DNA from: JAHEEL01 sp963785245
GTDB taxonomy: Bacteria; Actinomycetota; Acidimicrobiia; Spongiisociales; UBA5794
Length of the DNA stretch: 64,000 bases
NCBI GenBank assembly: GCA_963785245.1
Contig: CAWAUO010000005.1
Location: forward strand, 1-64,000
Direction: 5' to 3'
Position numbers and translations under genes: made by a program. Below are positions 44,989 to 53,427 of the stretch, piece after piece. How positions within the stretch are numbered: position 1 is the first letter of the stretch; each line of letters opens with the position of its first letter. The notes below the pieces were generated by a model, which saw only the letters and a list, made by a program, of their open reading frames with translations, made no database searches and was not told the DNA's origin.

Positions 44989-45870
44989 ATGCCGCATCCC
45001 GCGGAACCGCTTCCGACATTCCTCGCCGAACCATCCAAGATCGGCGAAGAAATCAGCGTGACCGGCAAATGGGTCCCAACCAAACCTGGTGGACTCTTTC
45101 GCAAGTCAGCCGAGTCCAAAGAGATGCTCAACGAGTGGGAAGACATCCACGCCGGAGCCAGAGCCGATACCGGTGTGCTCTCAACCGAGATCAACCATGC
45201 TGTGGGCGAGGATGCAGTTCTTGTCCACCACGTCTTCGAGAACTCGACAGCGCTCGTCCACTACTTCTCGACCACCGCAACGCAACACATGACTGCGCTC
45301 ACCGCCGTCGCCCAACCCCAGACACACATCGTTCGCGGCACCCGCATCCCGAACCAGGTCAAGGACGCAATCGCTGCGAAGGGCGTGCCGGCCGCCTTCG
45401 GGGACCTGCTGTTCGGATACGTCAAGGACGACTACCGGCAACCCGACCCGAACACAGCTATCGCCGTCACGGCAAAGTGGACAGGCAAGACGGACGTGCC
45501 CTCTGCACTCGAAGACCTGAAGTACTGGTGGCAACGAGTAGGCACCGAAGCACATGATCTCGAAGAAGGCCTGCTCCGCTTCGAGGCATACAAGGTGATC
45601 GGCGAGGATGCTCTGATCATCCACGAAGTTTTCGAAGACAACGCCGAACTCAAGTTTCACCTCTCAAAGGGCACCGCGGAGAAGTACAAGAAGGACATCG
45701 ACGCGGTCGCCGCACCCGAGGTCTACTTCTTCAGGGGTCCCGTCTCGTGGACCATCCGCACCTACTCCAAGTTCCTCCGCCTGCCAGCCACATACTCAAG
45801 CCGAGGCAGCAACTTCACAACCGTCGGCGGCAACATGAGCGACGGAACCACAACCACCAAGCGCCCATAA
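44989..45870 (+). CDS. Two-repeat protein of ferredoxin-like (ABM-type) domains, unknown function
   Basis: A 293-residue cytosolic protein. Two similar halves carry EDAVLVHHVFENSTALVHYF and EDALIIHEVFEDNAELKFHL, each followed by a helix (TQHMTALTAVAQPQTHIVRG; EKYKKDIDAVAAPEVYFFRG). This looks like a duplicated alpha/beta-barrel (antibiotic biosynthesis monooxygenase-like) unit. It is divergent from a TetR gene with a shared operator, so expression probably responds to the regulator's ligand. The stop codon TAA lies inside an IS30-type end (CGCCCATAACCGG), giving the terminal KRP. Family assignment is tentative. Confidence 0.7.
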   Translation: MPHPAEPLPTFLAEPSKIGEEISVTGKWVPTKPGGLFRKSAESKEMLNEWEDIHAGARADTGVLSTEINHAVGEDAVLVHHVFENSTALVHYFSTTATQHMTALTAVAQPQTHIVRGTRIPNQVKDAIAAKGVPAAFGDLLFGYVKDDYRQPDPNTAIAVTAKWTGKTDVPSALEDLKYWWQRVGTEAHDLEEGLLRFEAYKVIGEDALIIHEVFEDNAELKFHLSKGTAEKYKKDIDAVAAPEVYFFRGPVSWTIRTYSKFLRLPATYSSRGSNFTTVGGNMSDGTTTTKRP

Positions 45871-45920
45871 CCGGTGTCGGCTCAAGGGGTCATTGCAACG
45901 CTTCGGTGAGCTTCTCTGGT
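45866..45920 (-). mobile_element. IS30-type solo 3' end, minus strand
   Basis: CGCCCATAACCGGTGTCGGC then TCAAGGGGTC is the element end. Read on the minus strand, PPPEKLTEALQ then stop is the transposase C-terminus. It provides the stop codon of the gene at 44989. Confidence 0.7.
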
Positions 45921-46143
45921 GGCGGCGTGCATCGATGCTTCCGGCTGAGTCGGAGAGCTTCGACTCCCGCGCCGAGTGTCGCGACGCTTTCCAGTAGAAG
46001 TGAAGAACTCGTCGTCCGTCGTGTGCAGGCCCCATATGTGCCGATTTGGGCGCTTGGTTGATGCCAGCCCGGCGGGGCGTTTTCGGCGTGTATGCTCGAA
46101 TTGGAGCGTCCGTCCCGGGCGCCCGAGCATTGGGAGGTGCACC

Positions 46144-46539
46144 GTGACTGATCATCCGAACCTGGAACGGGCGCGCGCTGGCTATGCAGCGTTCGCCACT
46201 GGCGACATGGCGACGATCAACGATCTACTTGCCGATGACACCGTGTGGCATTCGGGCGGCGACAACATCCTCACTGGTGACTATGAGGGGAAGGAAGCCG
46301 TCCTTGGCTACATGGCGCGGCTGATGCAAGAGACCGGGGGTACGTACCGCAACGAGATCCACGACATGCTGGCCAACGACGAGCACGGTGTTGCGCTCGT
46401 GAATGCGACCGGTGAACGCAACGGCAAGATGCTCGAAACTTCGATTGTCCACGTCTTCCATATGCGCGATGGCAAGATGACCGAGTTCTGGTCCGTCGGC
46501 ACCGACCAACCAGCACTCGACGACTTCTGGGCTGCCTGA
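46144..46539 (+). CDS. SnoaL-like / NTF2-fold protein
   Basis: GTG 46144 follows GGGAGGTG. The 131-residue product shows the whole fold: ERARAGYAAFATGDMATIND, LLADDTVWHSGGDN, YEGKEAVLGYMARLMQETGG, and the last strand MRDGKMTEFWSVGTDQPALD. Related proteins are polyketide cyclases, isomerases or binding proteins; the active residues cannot be fixed here. No signal peptide. A short palindrome follows at 46554. Confidence 0.85.
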   Translation: MTDHPNLERARAGYAAFATGDMATINDLLADDTVWHSGGDNILTGDYEGKEAVLGYMARLMQETGGTYRNEIHDMLANDEHGVALVNATGERNGKMLETSIVHVFHMRDGKMTEFWSVGTDQPALDDFWAA

Positions 46540-46553
46540 CGGCACGCAGATGC

Positions 46554-46574
46554 GCCGCCCATAGGTGCGGCGGC
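46554..46574. repeat. Dispersed palindrome, short variant
   Basis: GCCGCCCATAGGTGCGGCGG then C, 15 bases after the SnoaL gene stop. Stem GCCGC / GCGGC. Confidence 0.5.
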
Positions 46575-46665
46575 TGTTCAGGACGTCGGGGCAATGAGTC
46601 CTTCGGCCCTGCCCGTGTGCGGGAGGCCGGAGCTGGTTTGGGGGAGAACGCCTTGGAGGTCCTGG

Positions 46666-47130
46666 ATGCTGAACCCCGCCCGACTGTTGCGAATGCTCAT
46701 CGCACTGACCCTGGTTGCTGGATGCGGCGGCAACGACACGGCGACCACAGAAGCCAGCCCGACGAGCGCAGAACTGACAGCAGCGACGACTGAGCGGTGG
46801 GTTGCCGCCGTCAAGGCCGAGGACCCCGATCAGATCTCATCGTTGTACTCGGAGGATGCAGTGTGGTTCGACACGGCCGACGACAGCAGCCCTTTCAACG
46901 GTCGATCCGGGGTCTACTACGGATGGGACATCTTTGGCTACATCTCGGAAATCCTTGCCGTCGAACCGGTTGCGGTTGCTGATGAGGTAGCCGTGGCGCG
47001 GTGGACGTTCGCCGGAGAACGCCTCGGGTCGGGCGAACCGTGGGAACTCAGCGGTGTATCCGTTCTTGAGATGTCAGACGGAGTCATCGCCAGAGAAACG
47101 GTCTACTACGACGGCGCTCACGGTCCGTAG
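46666..47130 (+). CDS. Lipoprotein with SnoaL-like domain
   Basis: ATG 46666 starts LLRMLIALTLVAGCGGND, a lipoprotein signal with lipobox LVAGC. After a short Thr/Ser linker the mature part is an NTF2-like fold (TERWVAAVKAEDPDQISSLY; AVWFDTADDSSPFNGRSGVY; VSVLEMSDGVIARETVYYDG). It is 154 residues long. The last codons GAHGP and the stop come from the end of the long dispersed repeat (47113-47240), so the native C-terminus may have been replaced. It is the external counterpart of the cytosolic SnoaL-like protein just upstream. Confidence 0.78.
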   Translation: MLNPARLLRMLIALTLVAGCGGNDTATTEASPTSAELTAATTERWVAAVKAEDPDQISSLYSEDAVWFDTADDSSPFNGRSGVYYGWDIFGYISEILAVEPVAVADEVAVARWTFAGERLGSGEPWELSGVSVLEMSDGVIARETVYYDGAHGP

Positions 47131-47240
47131 TCGGACCTGAGCGTGTGACACTCGCGACCTCAGCAGGCGTTCCGTACAGCCCATAACCGGCAAATCTGTG
47201 CGGTCTGACGGATCGCCCGTGTGTGCCGATATGGGCGGCC
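47113..47240 (-). repeat. Long dispersed repeat, copy 2 (minus strand)
   Basis: Read on the minus strand: GGCCGCCCATATCGGCACAC, ACGGGCGATCCGTCAGACCG, CAC ... GCCTGCTGAGGTCGCGAGTG, TCACACGCTCAGGTCCGACT, ACGGACCGTGAG. It matches 43530-43654 in order and nearly in length. Confidence 0.8.
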
Positions 47241-47359
47241 TGTAGTTCAGGGGTTGGGCGCTGTTGGTTGCGTGCCAACGGGGGTTCCGCATCGACGACG
47301 GTGGCGTTGAGGGCAGAGTTGCTAGTTTGGCTCGTGTCCACTCCGTGAGGAGACCGGAG

Positions 47360-47743
47360 ATGACGATTGCCGTGGGCGTGTTTGTCGCCATGCACGGACT
47401 CGTGCACGCCATGTACGTTGGGCAAGCCCTCCGTTGGTTCGAGCTCCGCGAAGGCATGACGTGGCCCGTTGGCGCCCGGTTCGTTCCAGCGATCCCCGAC
47501 GCCGCGTTGAGGGTCTCAGCGGCGAACGCTGTTGGGGTCTCGTCGCTGGCGCTCGTCGTGGGGGGTATCGGGATCGCTATGGACGCGGGATGGGGCCCAA
47601 CGGTCACTCTTGTCGCAGCAATTGTCGCTTCGGTGGTGCACCTTCTCCTGTGGGACGGCGACGTGAAGACGTTCCCGGATCAAGGCCTCTACGGCATCGT
47701 CATCAATGTCGTCATCGTCGTCTGGATCGTGGCAACCCGCTGA
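47360..47743 (+). CDS. Four-helix membrane protein of unknown function, 127 aa
   Basis: ATG 47360 follows AGGAGACCGGAG. Helices: VGVFVAMHGLVHAMYVGQAL; AANAVGVSSLALVVGGIGIA; PTVTLVAAIVASVVHLLLWD; GIVINVVIVVWIVATR. The His in the first helix (MHGLVHAMY) and SVVHLLLWD are notable. No family is recognised. It is a single-gene unit downstream of a repeat copy. Confidence 0.7.
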   Translation: MTIAVGVFVAMHGLVHAMYVGQALRWFELREGMTWPVGARFVPAIPDAALRVSAANAVGVSSLALVVGGIGIAMDAGWGPTVTLVAAIVASVVHLLLWDGDVKTFPDQGLYGIVINVVIVVWIVATR

Positions 47744-48137
47744 ACGCCACAAGACCACCCTGAACCGTCCCGGGTTTCCTGGAGGCTCTGGGGTGCCTTG
47801 GGTTTGGTGGAGGCGGGTGACTGGGTTCATGCCGTTGTCGTACGCTCGACGGCAGCAATAGCGACGCTTCTTGGCAGACGGGTCCGGGCAGACCCTATGA
47901 CGGCACGCCCTTCGGCGCCCACCTGTGGCGACACGGGATCGTGGAGGAATGGCCGACGGAGGCAGATGTGCCATGGTCGGAGGACGGTTGGACCAGGTCG
48001 AGCTGCTCATCAGGCTGAGTCTGTGTTCGAAGTCGGGACCGAACGATCAACCCGCTCGAGATGGCGTCGTCGACTGGAGGCCCGCGTCGGGCTTGCCCAT
48101 CGTGAGCAGCAATGCCAGCGAGCCGCTGCGATGCGCG
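47744..48137. other. Gene-free interval
   Basis: It contains one GCGACGCTTCTTGGC-type short repeat (about 47871). I see no coding region or RNA gene. Confidence 0.4.
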
Positions 48138-49037
48138 TCAGCGCTCCCTCGCGTTGTAGTCCTCTACAGCCTGCTCAAGGCCCGCTGCATTTGTGATCGG
48201 GGTCGGCAATGGGTAGCTCGTGGTGAGGAAGTGCTGCGCGTAGGGGAAGCAGCATGCTTCGAAGGGCTCATCGGCGAGAATCCCCTGTCCGAAGGTGTTG
48301 GCCTCGACGTCGACTGCTCCCAGTGGGATCTGCATGGCCTGCCTCATCTCGCCGGGGTCGAAGATCAAGCCGAACGGAATCGACTCCTCATCGAGGAGCC
48401 GACCGCCGTAGTCGACCGAGAGATTGCCCTCGACCCAGAGCCGCTGATCCAGCGGCTGGACTGAGGCGGCGTTGAGGTCCGCGATCATCGCGATGCGATT
48501 GGGACTCATGGAACCCGCAACATCGACCACGAGATCGCCACCGAACGTGGTCGTGACGACCGCGTGGCGCGTGCTTGACCCCGAGAACCCTTGGCCCGGG
48601 TCGTAGCTGATCGTGTCCGATTCGTAGTCGCAGATCACCCACGACAACATGCCCGTCCTCGTGTTCTCAGCGATGAGATAGAGCTCGACGCGTATACCCC
48701 AGAACACTGAGGTGTGAACGCTGAACGCGGCGATGATGCCAGCGTATCGGGGAGACGTCGACTCGAACATCGCTGTGGGTGCGAGCTGGTAGTCCGGGGG
48801 GAGTTGCGCCTGCGCAGAGGCAGTATCGGCGATCTCGTACGAGAGGAACGAGCAGTAGGGCTCCACAATGAACCCGATGAACGGATTGTCACCGGCTCCC
48901 TTCTTCACGATCCACTTCTGTGCGGAGTTGGGAAGCCGCCCGAGCATTTCGGCGCGCTGGTAGAGCTTGCCGACATCCTTGGGGAGCACCATCTTCTCTG
49001 TGCTCTTGGTGAACGCGATGCGTTGCGCCCTGTCCAT
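48138..49037 (-). CDS. Conserved hypothetical protein, possibly acetoacetate decarboxylase-like
   Basis: ATG 49037 gives 299 residues without a signal peptide. The central part (YCSFLSYEIADTASAQAQLP; ESTSPRYAGIIAAFSVHTSV; FWGIRVELYLIAENTRTGML; ICDYESDTISYDPGQGFS) looks like a beta-barrel of the acetoacetate decarboxylase-like superfamily, but the catalytic Lys cannot be assigned. The C-terminal third has a Cys pair (EACCFPYAQH). I do not recognise the exact family. It begins the better-preserved right part of the window. Confidence 0.65.
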   Translation of the reverse strand: MDRAQRIAFTKSTEKMVLPKDVGKLYQRAEMLGRLPNSAQKWIVKKGAGDNPFIGFIVEPYCSFLSYEIADTASAQAQLPPDYQLAPTAMFESTSPRYAGIIAAFSVHTSVFWGIRVELYLIAENTRTGMLSWVICDYESDTISYDPGQGFSGSSTRHAVVTTTFGGDLVVDVAGSMSPNRIAMIADLNAASVQPLDQRLWVEGNLSVDYGGRLLDEESIPFGLIFDPGEMRQAMQIPLGAVDVEANTFGQGILADEPFEACCFPYAQHFLTTSYPLPTPITNAAGLEQAVEDYNARER

Positions 49038-49527
49038 TCCCGTGGCCCCTCTCCGCTCGGGATGCAGCCGCTCACTCCACCGACTCCGTCCCGTTGCACA
49101 CTAGCCCGCCATCGCCGGTCGACCGCGAACGGGGCATGCGCTGCTGCGAGCCGGGATGTCGACCAACCATCGTGCCCCGGTCGAGGCGCTCTTCGACTAG
49201 ATCAACGGCGTGCACCCCGACGGGGCTCGCGACGATCGGCTGCATTGCTTGATCGCAGTGAGCGTGGACAGTGGCAGCTCTACCGACTCCTTGGTGCGGG
49301 ACGGCCGGAGGATCGTTCGTGACGAGTGCCTAGCGTATCTCTGCTCACGAGCGATCCCGCGGTGTCCGACTGACGTGCGCTAGATGTGGCCAGGTTCAGA
49401 TTCAACCGTCGCGACGCGTCGCGGCATGAGCTGCCTCGGAGCACTTCCAGATTCTCAGCTGGCAGCCTTGACTGCGATGACCGTTCTCGATCGTGGACCG
49501 CCGCGGCCTTCCCTAGGCTCAGATGCC
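49038..49527. other. Gene-free interval
   Basis: No supportable gene, RNA or repeat is seen. A forward frame at 49384-49527 continues upstream of the decarboxylase but has no homology-like features. Confidence 0.4.
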
Positions 49528-50211
49528 ATGAGACGGGTTCTCGTTGTCCTCGCCACGTTCATCGGGTTCCTCGCGCTGGCGATGCGCGCCTATGAGCGGT
49601 GGTATTTCCCGCGCGACCCGCACCGCGACGCAGACCCACAGGCGCGAGTTGTCTCACCCGCCGACGGTCGCATCGTCTACGTGGCCCACGTGGAGGGCGG
49701 AGCCGTGCCCATCGCGATCAAGAACAGACGCGAGATCCCGCTCGACGAGATCGTCAAAGGAGAGGACCGACCTCCCGCCGGCACACTCATCGGGATCTTC
49801 ATGTCACCGTTCGACGTGCACTACCAGCGCAGCCCCATCGCCGGTGTCGTTGGCGAGGTGACGTATCACCCGGCGGCGTTCAATCATGTGATGGGCAGCA
49901 TGTTCCTCCGGAACCTCGTCGGCGCTCAGCCGTTCCATGAGAAGTCCCCGCACATCTACGCGAACGAACGCAACGTGATCCGGATCGACGGCAACGACCT
50001 GACTGCATTCGTTGTGCAGATCGCTGACCAGCAGGTCAACAAGATCGACTGTTCGGTCGGGGTAGGCGACTCAGTCGTCGCCGGGGACAAGATTGGAATG
50101 ATCCGTCGAGGGAGCCAGGTCGATCTCTTCATACCCGGCCTCAGCCCCGAGGACTTCCCGGAACTCCGACCGGGGATCAAGGTCCGCGCAGGATCAACCA
50201 CAATCCTCTGA
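49528..50211 (+). CDS. psd: Phosphatidylserine decarboxylase-like proenzyme
   Basis: A 227-residue protein with an N-terminal membrane helix (LVVLATFIGFLALAMRAYER). The family core follows: WYFPRDPHRDADPQARVVSP, ADGRIVYVAHVEGGAV, and GTLIGIFMSPFDVHYQRSPI with the conserved FDVH. Then come YHPAAFNHVMGSMFLRN and GDKIGMIRRGSQVDLFIPGL. In the family the chain self-cleaves before the Ser of (L)GS to form a pyruvoyl group; here the site reads RRGSQVD. The enzyme turns phosphatidylserine into phosphatidylethanolamine at the membrane. It is of the short bacterial type. ATG 49528 starts at the helix. Confidence 0.88.
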   Translation: MRRVLVVLATFIGFLALAMRAYERWYFPRDPHRDADPQARVVSPADGRIVYVAHVEGGAVPIAIKNRREIPLDEIVKGEDRPPAGTLIGIFMSPFDVHYQRSPIAGVVGEVTYHPAAFNHVMGSMFLRNLVGAQPFHEKSPHIYANERNVIRIDGNDLTAFVVQIADQQVNKIDCSVGVGDSVVAGDKIGMIRRGSQVDLFIPGLSPEDFPELRPGIKVRAGSTTIL

Positions 50212-50368
50212 CCTCGCCACGTCGGGCGGCACTCCCCGGTTTCACGCTTCCAGGTGACCATCGCGGCGGTGTCGTATTGCACTGGGTCGTCGCCGTCGCC
50301 TTCCAGGATCCGCGGGTTCCCGCCTCCGGACAGTGATCCATCCGAACGAGTCGTGCCGAAATACCTGC

Positions 50369-50869
50369 ATGGAACCAACGCCAACCACGACGACGATCGA
50401 CCGCATCGACCTGATGATCACGACCTTCTTGCGGCGCTGGAGCATTCCCGCTCTGCGAGTCTCCTTGGGCGTGGTGTTCGTATGGTTTGGCGCCATGAAG
50501 GTGTTCGACGTGACGCCCGTCGCGGACCTTGTGGCAAGCACGGTGTACTGGTTCGATCCAGGGTGGGTCGTCCCCGTGCTTGGCGTCTTCGAGGTCATCG
50601 TGGGGATCGGCCTGCTATTCCGCATCGCCTTGAGGCTCGTTCTCGGACTGTTCGCCCTTCAGATGGTCGGGACGTTTCTCGTCTTGGCTTTGCTTCCCGA
50701 GGTTGCGTTCGACGGTGGGAACCCGCTGCTCCTGACGGTGGAAGGAGAGTTCGTGGTGAAGAATCTCGTCCTGCTCTCGGCCGGAATGGTCGTTGGTGCC
50801 ACGGTTCGCCGCGGCGGTGCGTTCTCGCTGAGGACCTCGACGATCGAACGGATCCCCGAGCCGCATTGA
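50369..50869 (+). CDS. DoxX-like membrane protein
   Basis: About 166 residues from ATG 50369 (an upstream ATG 50333 is in frame). Four helices: LRVSLGVVFVWFGAMKVFDV; PVLGVFEVIVGIGLLFRIAL; LGLFALQMVGTFLVLALLPE; FVVKNLVLLSAGMVVGATVR. FVWFGAMKV in helix 1 and EVIVGIGLL in helix 2 fit DoxX / DUF417-type proteins. Their role is often redox or quinone related and not known here. It follows the psd-like gene by 157 bases on the same strand. Confidence 0.78.
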   Translation: MEPTPTTTTIDRIDLMITTFLRRWSIPALRVSLGVVFVWFGAMKVFDVTPVADLVASTVYWFDPGWVVPVLGVFEVIVGIGLLFRIALRLVLGLFALQMVGTFLVLALLPEVAFDGGNPLLLTVEGEFVVKNLVLLSAGMVVGATVRRGGAFSLRTSTIERIPEPH

Positions 50870-50972
50870 TCTGAACACGACGCCCGGGCAGTGGAGACCG
50901 CGGTTGCGGTGCGCGACCGAGTGATCGTGACCCTGCCTCAATGGTGTCGCATTCGACCGGCGTGATCTGGCG

Positions 50973-52370
50973 TCACGAACCATCGGCGATGGCGGCACGA
51001 GCGGCGTAGTAGCCGCACATCCCGTGGACCCCGGCACCGGGAGGCGTCGCCGACGAGCACAGATAGACGCCCTCACCGATCCGGTACGGACGTGACGTCC
51101 CGACCTGGAGAAGCCGGCGGACGCTGTAGGCGCCGCCTGCGATGTCGCCGCCGACGTAGTTCGGGTTGTGCGCCTGGTAGTCGGCCGGGTCCATGGTGTG
51201 CCTCGCCAGGATCCGATCTCGGAATCCGGGAGCGAATCGCCCGATTTGTGCCTCGATCGCCGTGGTCATGTCGTGATTCGATCCGACCGGAACGTGGCAG
51301 TAGGCCCATGCGGTCTGCCCGTCGCCCGGAACCCGGGTTGGATCGAAGAGGGACTGCTGGGCGACGATGACAAACGGGCGTTCGGGGTGGCCACCGGCGT
51401 GCACGGTATGTTCGGCGGCGACCACGTCCTCATACGTTCCCCCGACGTGAACGGTGGCGGTCCGCCGGCTTGCCTCGTCGGCCCATGGGATGGGACCGTC
51501 GAGCGCCCAGTCGACCTTGAAGACGCCTGGTCCGTGGCTCCATCGACCGAGGCGGCGTCGTGATCGGGCATCGAGGCGATCCCCGATGAGGTGAAGCGCG
51601 GCAGGGGGCATCACATCAAGAAGGATGGTACCGGCGGCGGGGAGGTCGGCACTCGACCTGATCATGCGACCGGGTCGCACCGAGCCACCTCCCGCCTCGA
51701 CCAGATGCGCCATCTCTTCCGCGATGCGCTGCGACCCCCCGCGCACGAGCGGCCATCCGCGGGCGTGCGCCGTCACGGCGAACAGCGTCGAGAGCGCGCC
51801 GGTCAAGGGCGAGGTGAACGGAGCGATCGCATGGGCAGCCAATCCGGCCAGCAACGCCCGCGCCTCCTGAGTCTCGAACCTCCCCGCCACGACCGACGCC
51901 GGGAGCAGACCTGGAAGGCCGAACCGGCCCAGCGTCACCGGATGCCGAGGCGGGACCGGAACGGGTCCGAGCACTTCGGCAACGAGGTCATCCGCGTGAC
52001 CGACGAGACCGCCGACGTATCGCCGGTAGCGCGCCCCGTCCGGGCCGAGGGCGGTCGCCGTCTGATCGAGGCTGCGGTAGAGAACCCCGGCTCGACCGTT
52101 GTCGAGGGGGTGGGTGACCGGAATCTCCGGATGGATCCAATCCCCAACGCCGATGGATCGGAAGAAGGGTGACGCAACGCCGAGCGGGTGGATCGCGGCG
52201 CAGACATCATGGAGGAATCCCGGGAGTGTGAGTTCCTCGGTGCGCGTACCGCCGCCGATCGTGTTGGAGCCTTCAACAACGAGGACCCGCCGACCCGAGC
52301 GGGTGAGTTCGACGGCGGCGGCAAGCCCATTCGGTCCGGCACCAACAACAACAGCATCAAATCGAGCCAC
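50973..52370 (-). CDS. FAD-dependent oxidoreductase, phytoene desaturase-like
   Basis: A 465-residue flavoprotein. The N-terminal dinucleotide fold is FDAVVVGAGPNGLAAAVELT, followed by VLVVEGSNTIGGGTRTEELT. The C-terminal FAD motif is GEGVYLCSSATPPGAGVHGM. It belongs to the large amine oxidase / phytoene dehydrogenase-like group found in many actinobacteria; no carotenoid genes are nearby, so the substrate is open. GTG 52370 is the start, 6 bases after a CATAAT box, suggesting a leaderless transcript. It is divergent from another FAD enzyme (52459), and the two may act in one pathway. Confidence 0.9.
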   Translation of the reverse strand: MARFDAVVVGAGPNGLAAAVELTRSGRRVLVVEGSNTIGGGTRTEELTLPGFLHDVCAAIHPLGVASPFFRSIGVGDWIHPEIPVTHPLDNGRAGVLYRSLDQTATALGPDGARYRRYVGGLVGHADDLVAEVLGPVPVPPRHPVTLGRFGLPGLLPASVVAGRFETQEARALLAGLAAHAIAPFTSPLTGALSTLFAVTAHARGWPLVRGGSQRIAEEMAHLVEAGGGSVRPGRMIRSSADLPAAGTILLDVMPPAALHLIGDRLDARSRRRLGRWSHGPGVFKVDWALDGPIPWADEASRRTATVHVGGTYEDVVAAEHTVHAGGHPERPFVIVAQQSLFDPTRVPGDGQTAWAYCHVPVGSNHDMTTAIEAQIGRFAPGFRDRILARHTMDPADYQAHNPNYVGGDIAGGAYSVRRLLQVGTSRPYRIGEGVYLCSSATPPGAGVHGMCGYYAARAAIADGS

Positions 52371-52376
52371 ACCGCA

Positions 52377-52450
52377 TTATGACCCCACCCGATGGGCCAA
52401 CGCAGTACAGGGGCGCGCGATGCGGTCGTGACGCGGGTGGGTTCTAGTAT
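52377..52450. promoter_or_regulatory. Divergent leaderless promoters
   Basis: On the minus strand CATAAT (52382-52377) lies 6 bases from GTG 52370. On the plus strand TAGTAT (52445-52450) lies 8 bases from ATG 52459. Neither gene has a ribosome site, as expected for leaderless mRNAs in actinobacteria. Confidence 0.55.
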
Positions 52451-52458
52451 CCGCGGCC

Positions 52459-53427
52459 ATGGCTCCTTCGGTTCTCATTGTCGGTGCCGGCATGGCCGGA
52501 CTCACCGCCGCGCGCTCGCTTGCCGAGACCGGCATGGCAGTGATGCTGGTTGACAAGGGACGGGCCGTTGGTGGGCGCATGGCGACGCGCCGGATCGGCG
52601 ATGCGACGTTCGACCACGGTGCCCAGCACATCAGCGCCCGGACGACGCCATTTGGAGACGCCATGGCCCTCCTCGTGCACGCAGATATCGCTCGTGTGTG
52701 GTTCCGGTCGGAGAGCGCGACGCGCCCCGACCGAGGTATTGAGAACCGCTACTGCGGCGTCGGCGGCATGCGGCGCATCCCAGAGGCTTTCGCCGAGGGG
52801 TTGGTGGTGACGACCGGGGTTCGGATCGATCGCCTCACCGTCGACACCGACGGCGTGAAGGCCTTCGACGGAGGTGCCTGCGTGGCCACGGCAGACGCTG
52901 CGGTGCTGACGCCGCCCGTCCCCCAAACGCTCGCACTGCTTCGCACCGGCAGTCTGGGTGGCGACAACGCCGTTTCGTCGCTCGATAGGTTGGAGTACGA
53001 CGCGACGCTCGCCGTCATGGCGGTTCTCGATGCCCCTACGGATCTCCCTGATGGCCACCTTGCGTTCGACGCCGGGCCGGTCGGGTGGATTGCCGACAAC
53101 CAACACAAGGGTGTGTCGGCCGTTCCGGCGATCACCATCCACTCGTCGCCCCGGTTCGCGGCCGAATACCTTGAAGAGGAATCGGACCGATGGATGGCGG
53201 CGCTCCTCGCCGCCGCTCGGCCGTTCCACCGCGGCGCGGTGACGAAGGCCGTTGCACATCGGTGGCGCTTCGCGCAGCCTCGGTTCACCCTGGACGTCGG
53301 CGCCGTCAGCCTCGATGCTCCGTCACCAGTAGTCCTCGCGGGCGAGGTGTTCGCCGGTGCTCGGGTTGAAGGGGCGTACACGTCGGGACGGGTCGCCGCC
53401 CAGCTCATGGTGGATCAGATCGGCTGA
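52459..53427 (+). CDS. FAD-dependent amine oxidase, renalase-like
   Basis: A 322-residue flavoprotein. The dinucleotide fold VLIVGAGMAGLTAARSLAET is followed by VMLVDKGRAVGGRMATRRIG and FDHGAQHISART, which is the renalase-type signature (GGRMATR-DHGAQ). The C-terminus has SPVVLAGEVFAGARVEGAYT, the second FAD-contact segment. Bacterial renalase-like enzymes oxidise off-pathway dihydronicotinamide isomers; whether this one does is inference. ATG 52459. It is divergent from the other FAD enzyme. Confidence 0.88.
   Translation: MAPSVLIVGAGMAGLTAARSLAETGMAVMLVDKGRAVGGRMATRRIGDATFDHGAQHISARTTPFGDAMALLVHADIARVWFRSESATRPDRGIENRYCGVGGMRRIPEAFAEGLVVTTGVRIDRLTVDTDGVKAFDGGACVATADAAVLTPPVPQTLALLRTGSLGGDNAVSSLDRLEYDATLAVMAVLDAPTDLPDGHLAFDAGPVGWIADNQHKGVSAVPAITIHSSPRFAAEYLEEESDRWMAALLAAARPFHRGAVTKAVAHRWRFAQPRFTLDVGAVSLDAPSPVVLAGEVFAGARVEGAYTSGRVAAQLMVDQIG

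Noticed and set aside
38800..47750. Integron gene-cassette array with attC sites
   Set aside because: The boundary repeats lack a consistent pair of RYYYAAC / GTTRRRY core sites, one GTTAGGT near 41448 is part of the SemiSWEET stop region, and no tyrosine integrase is seen.
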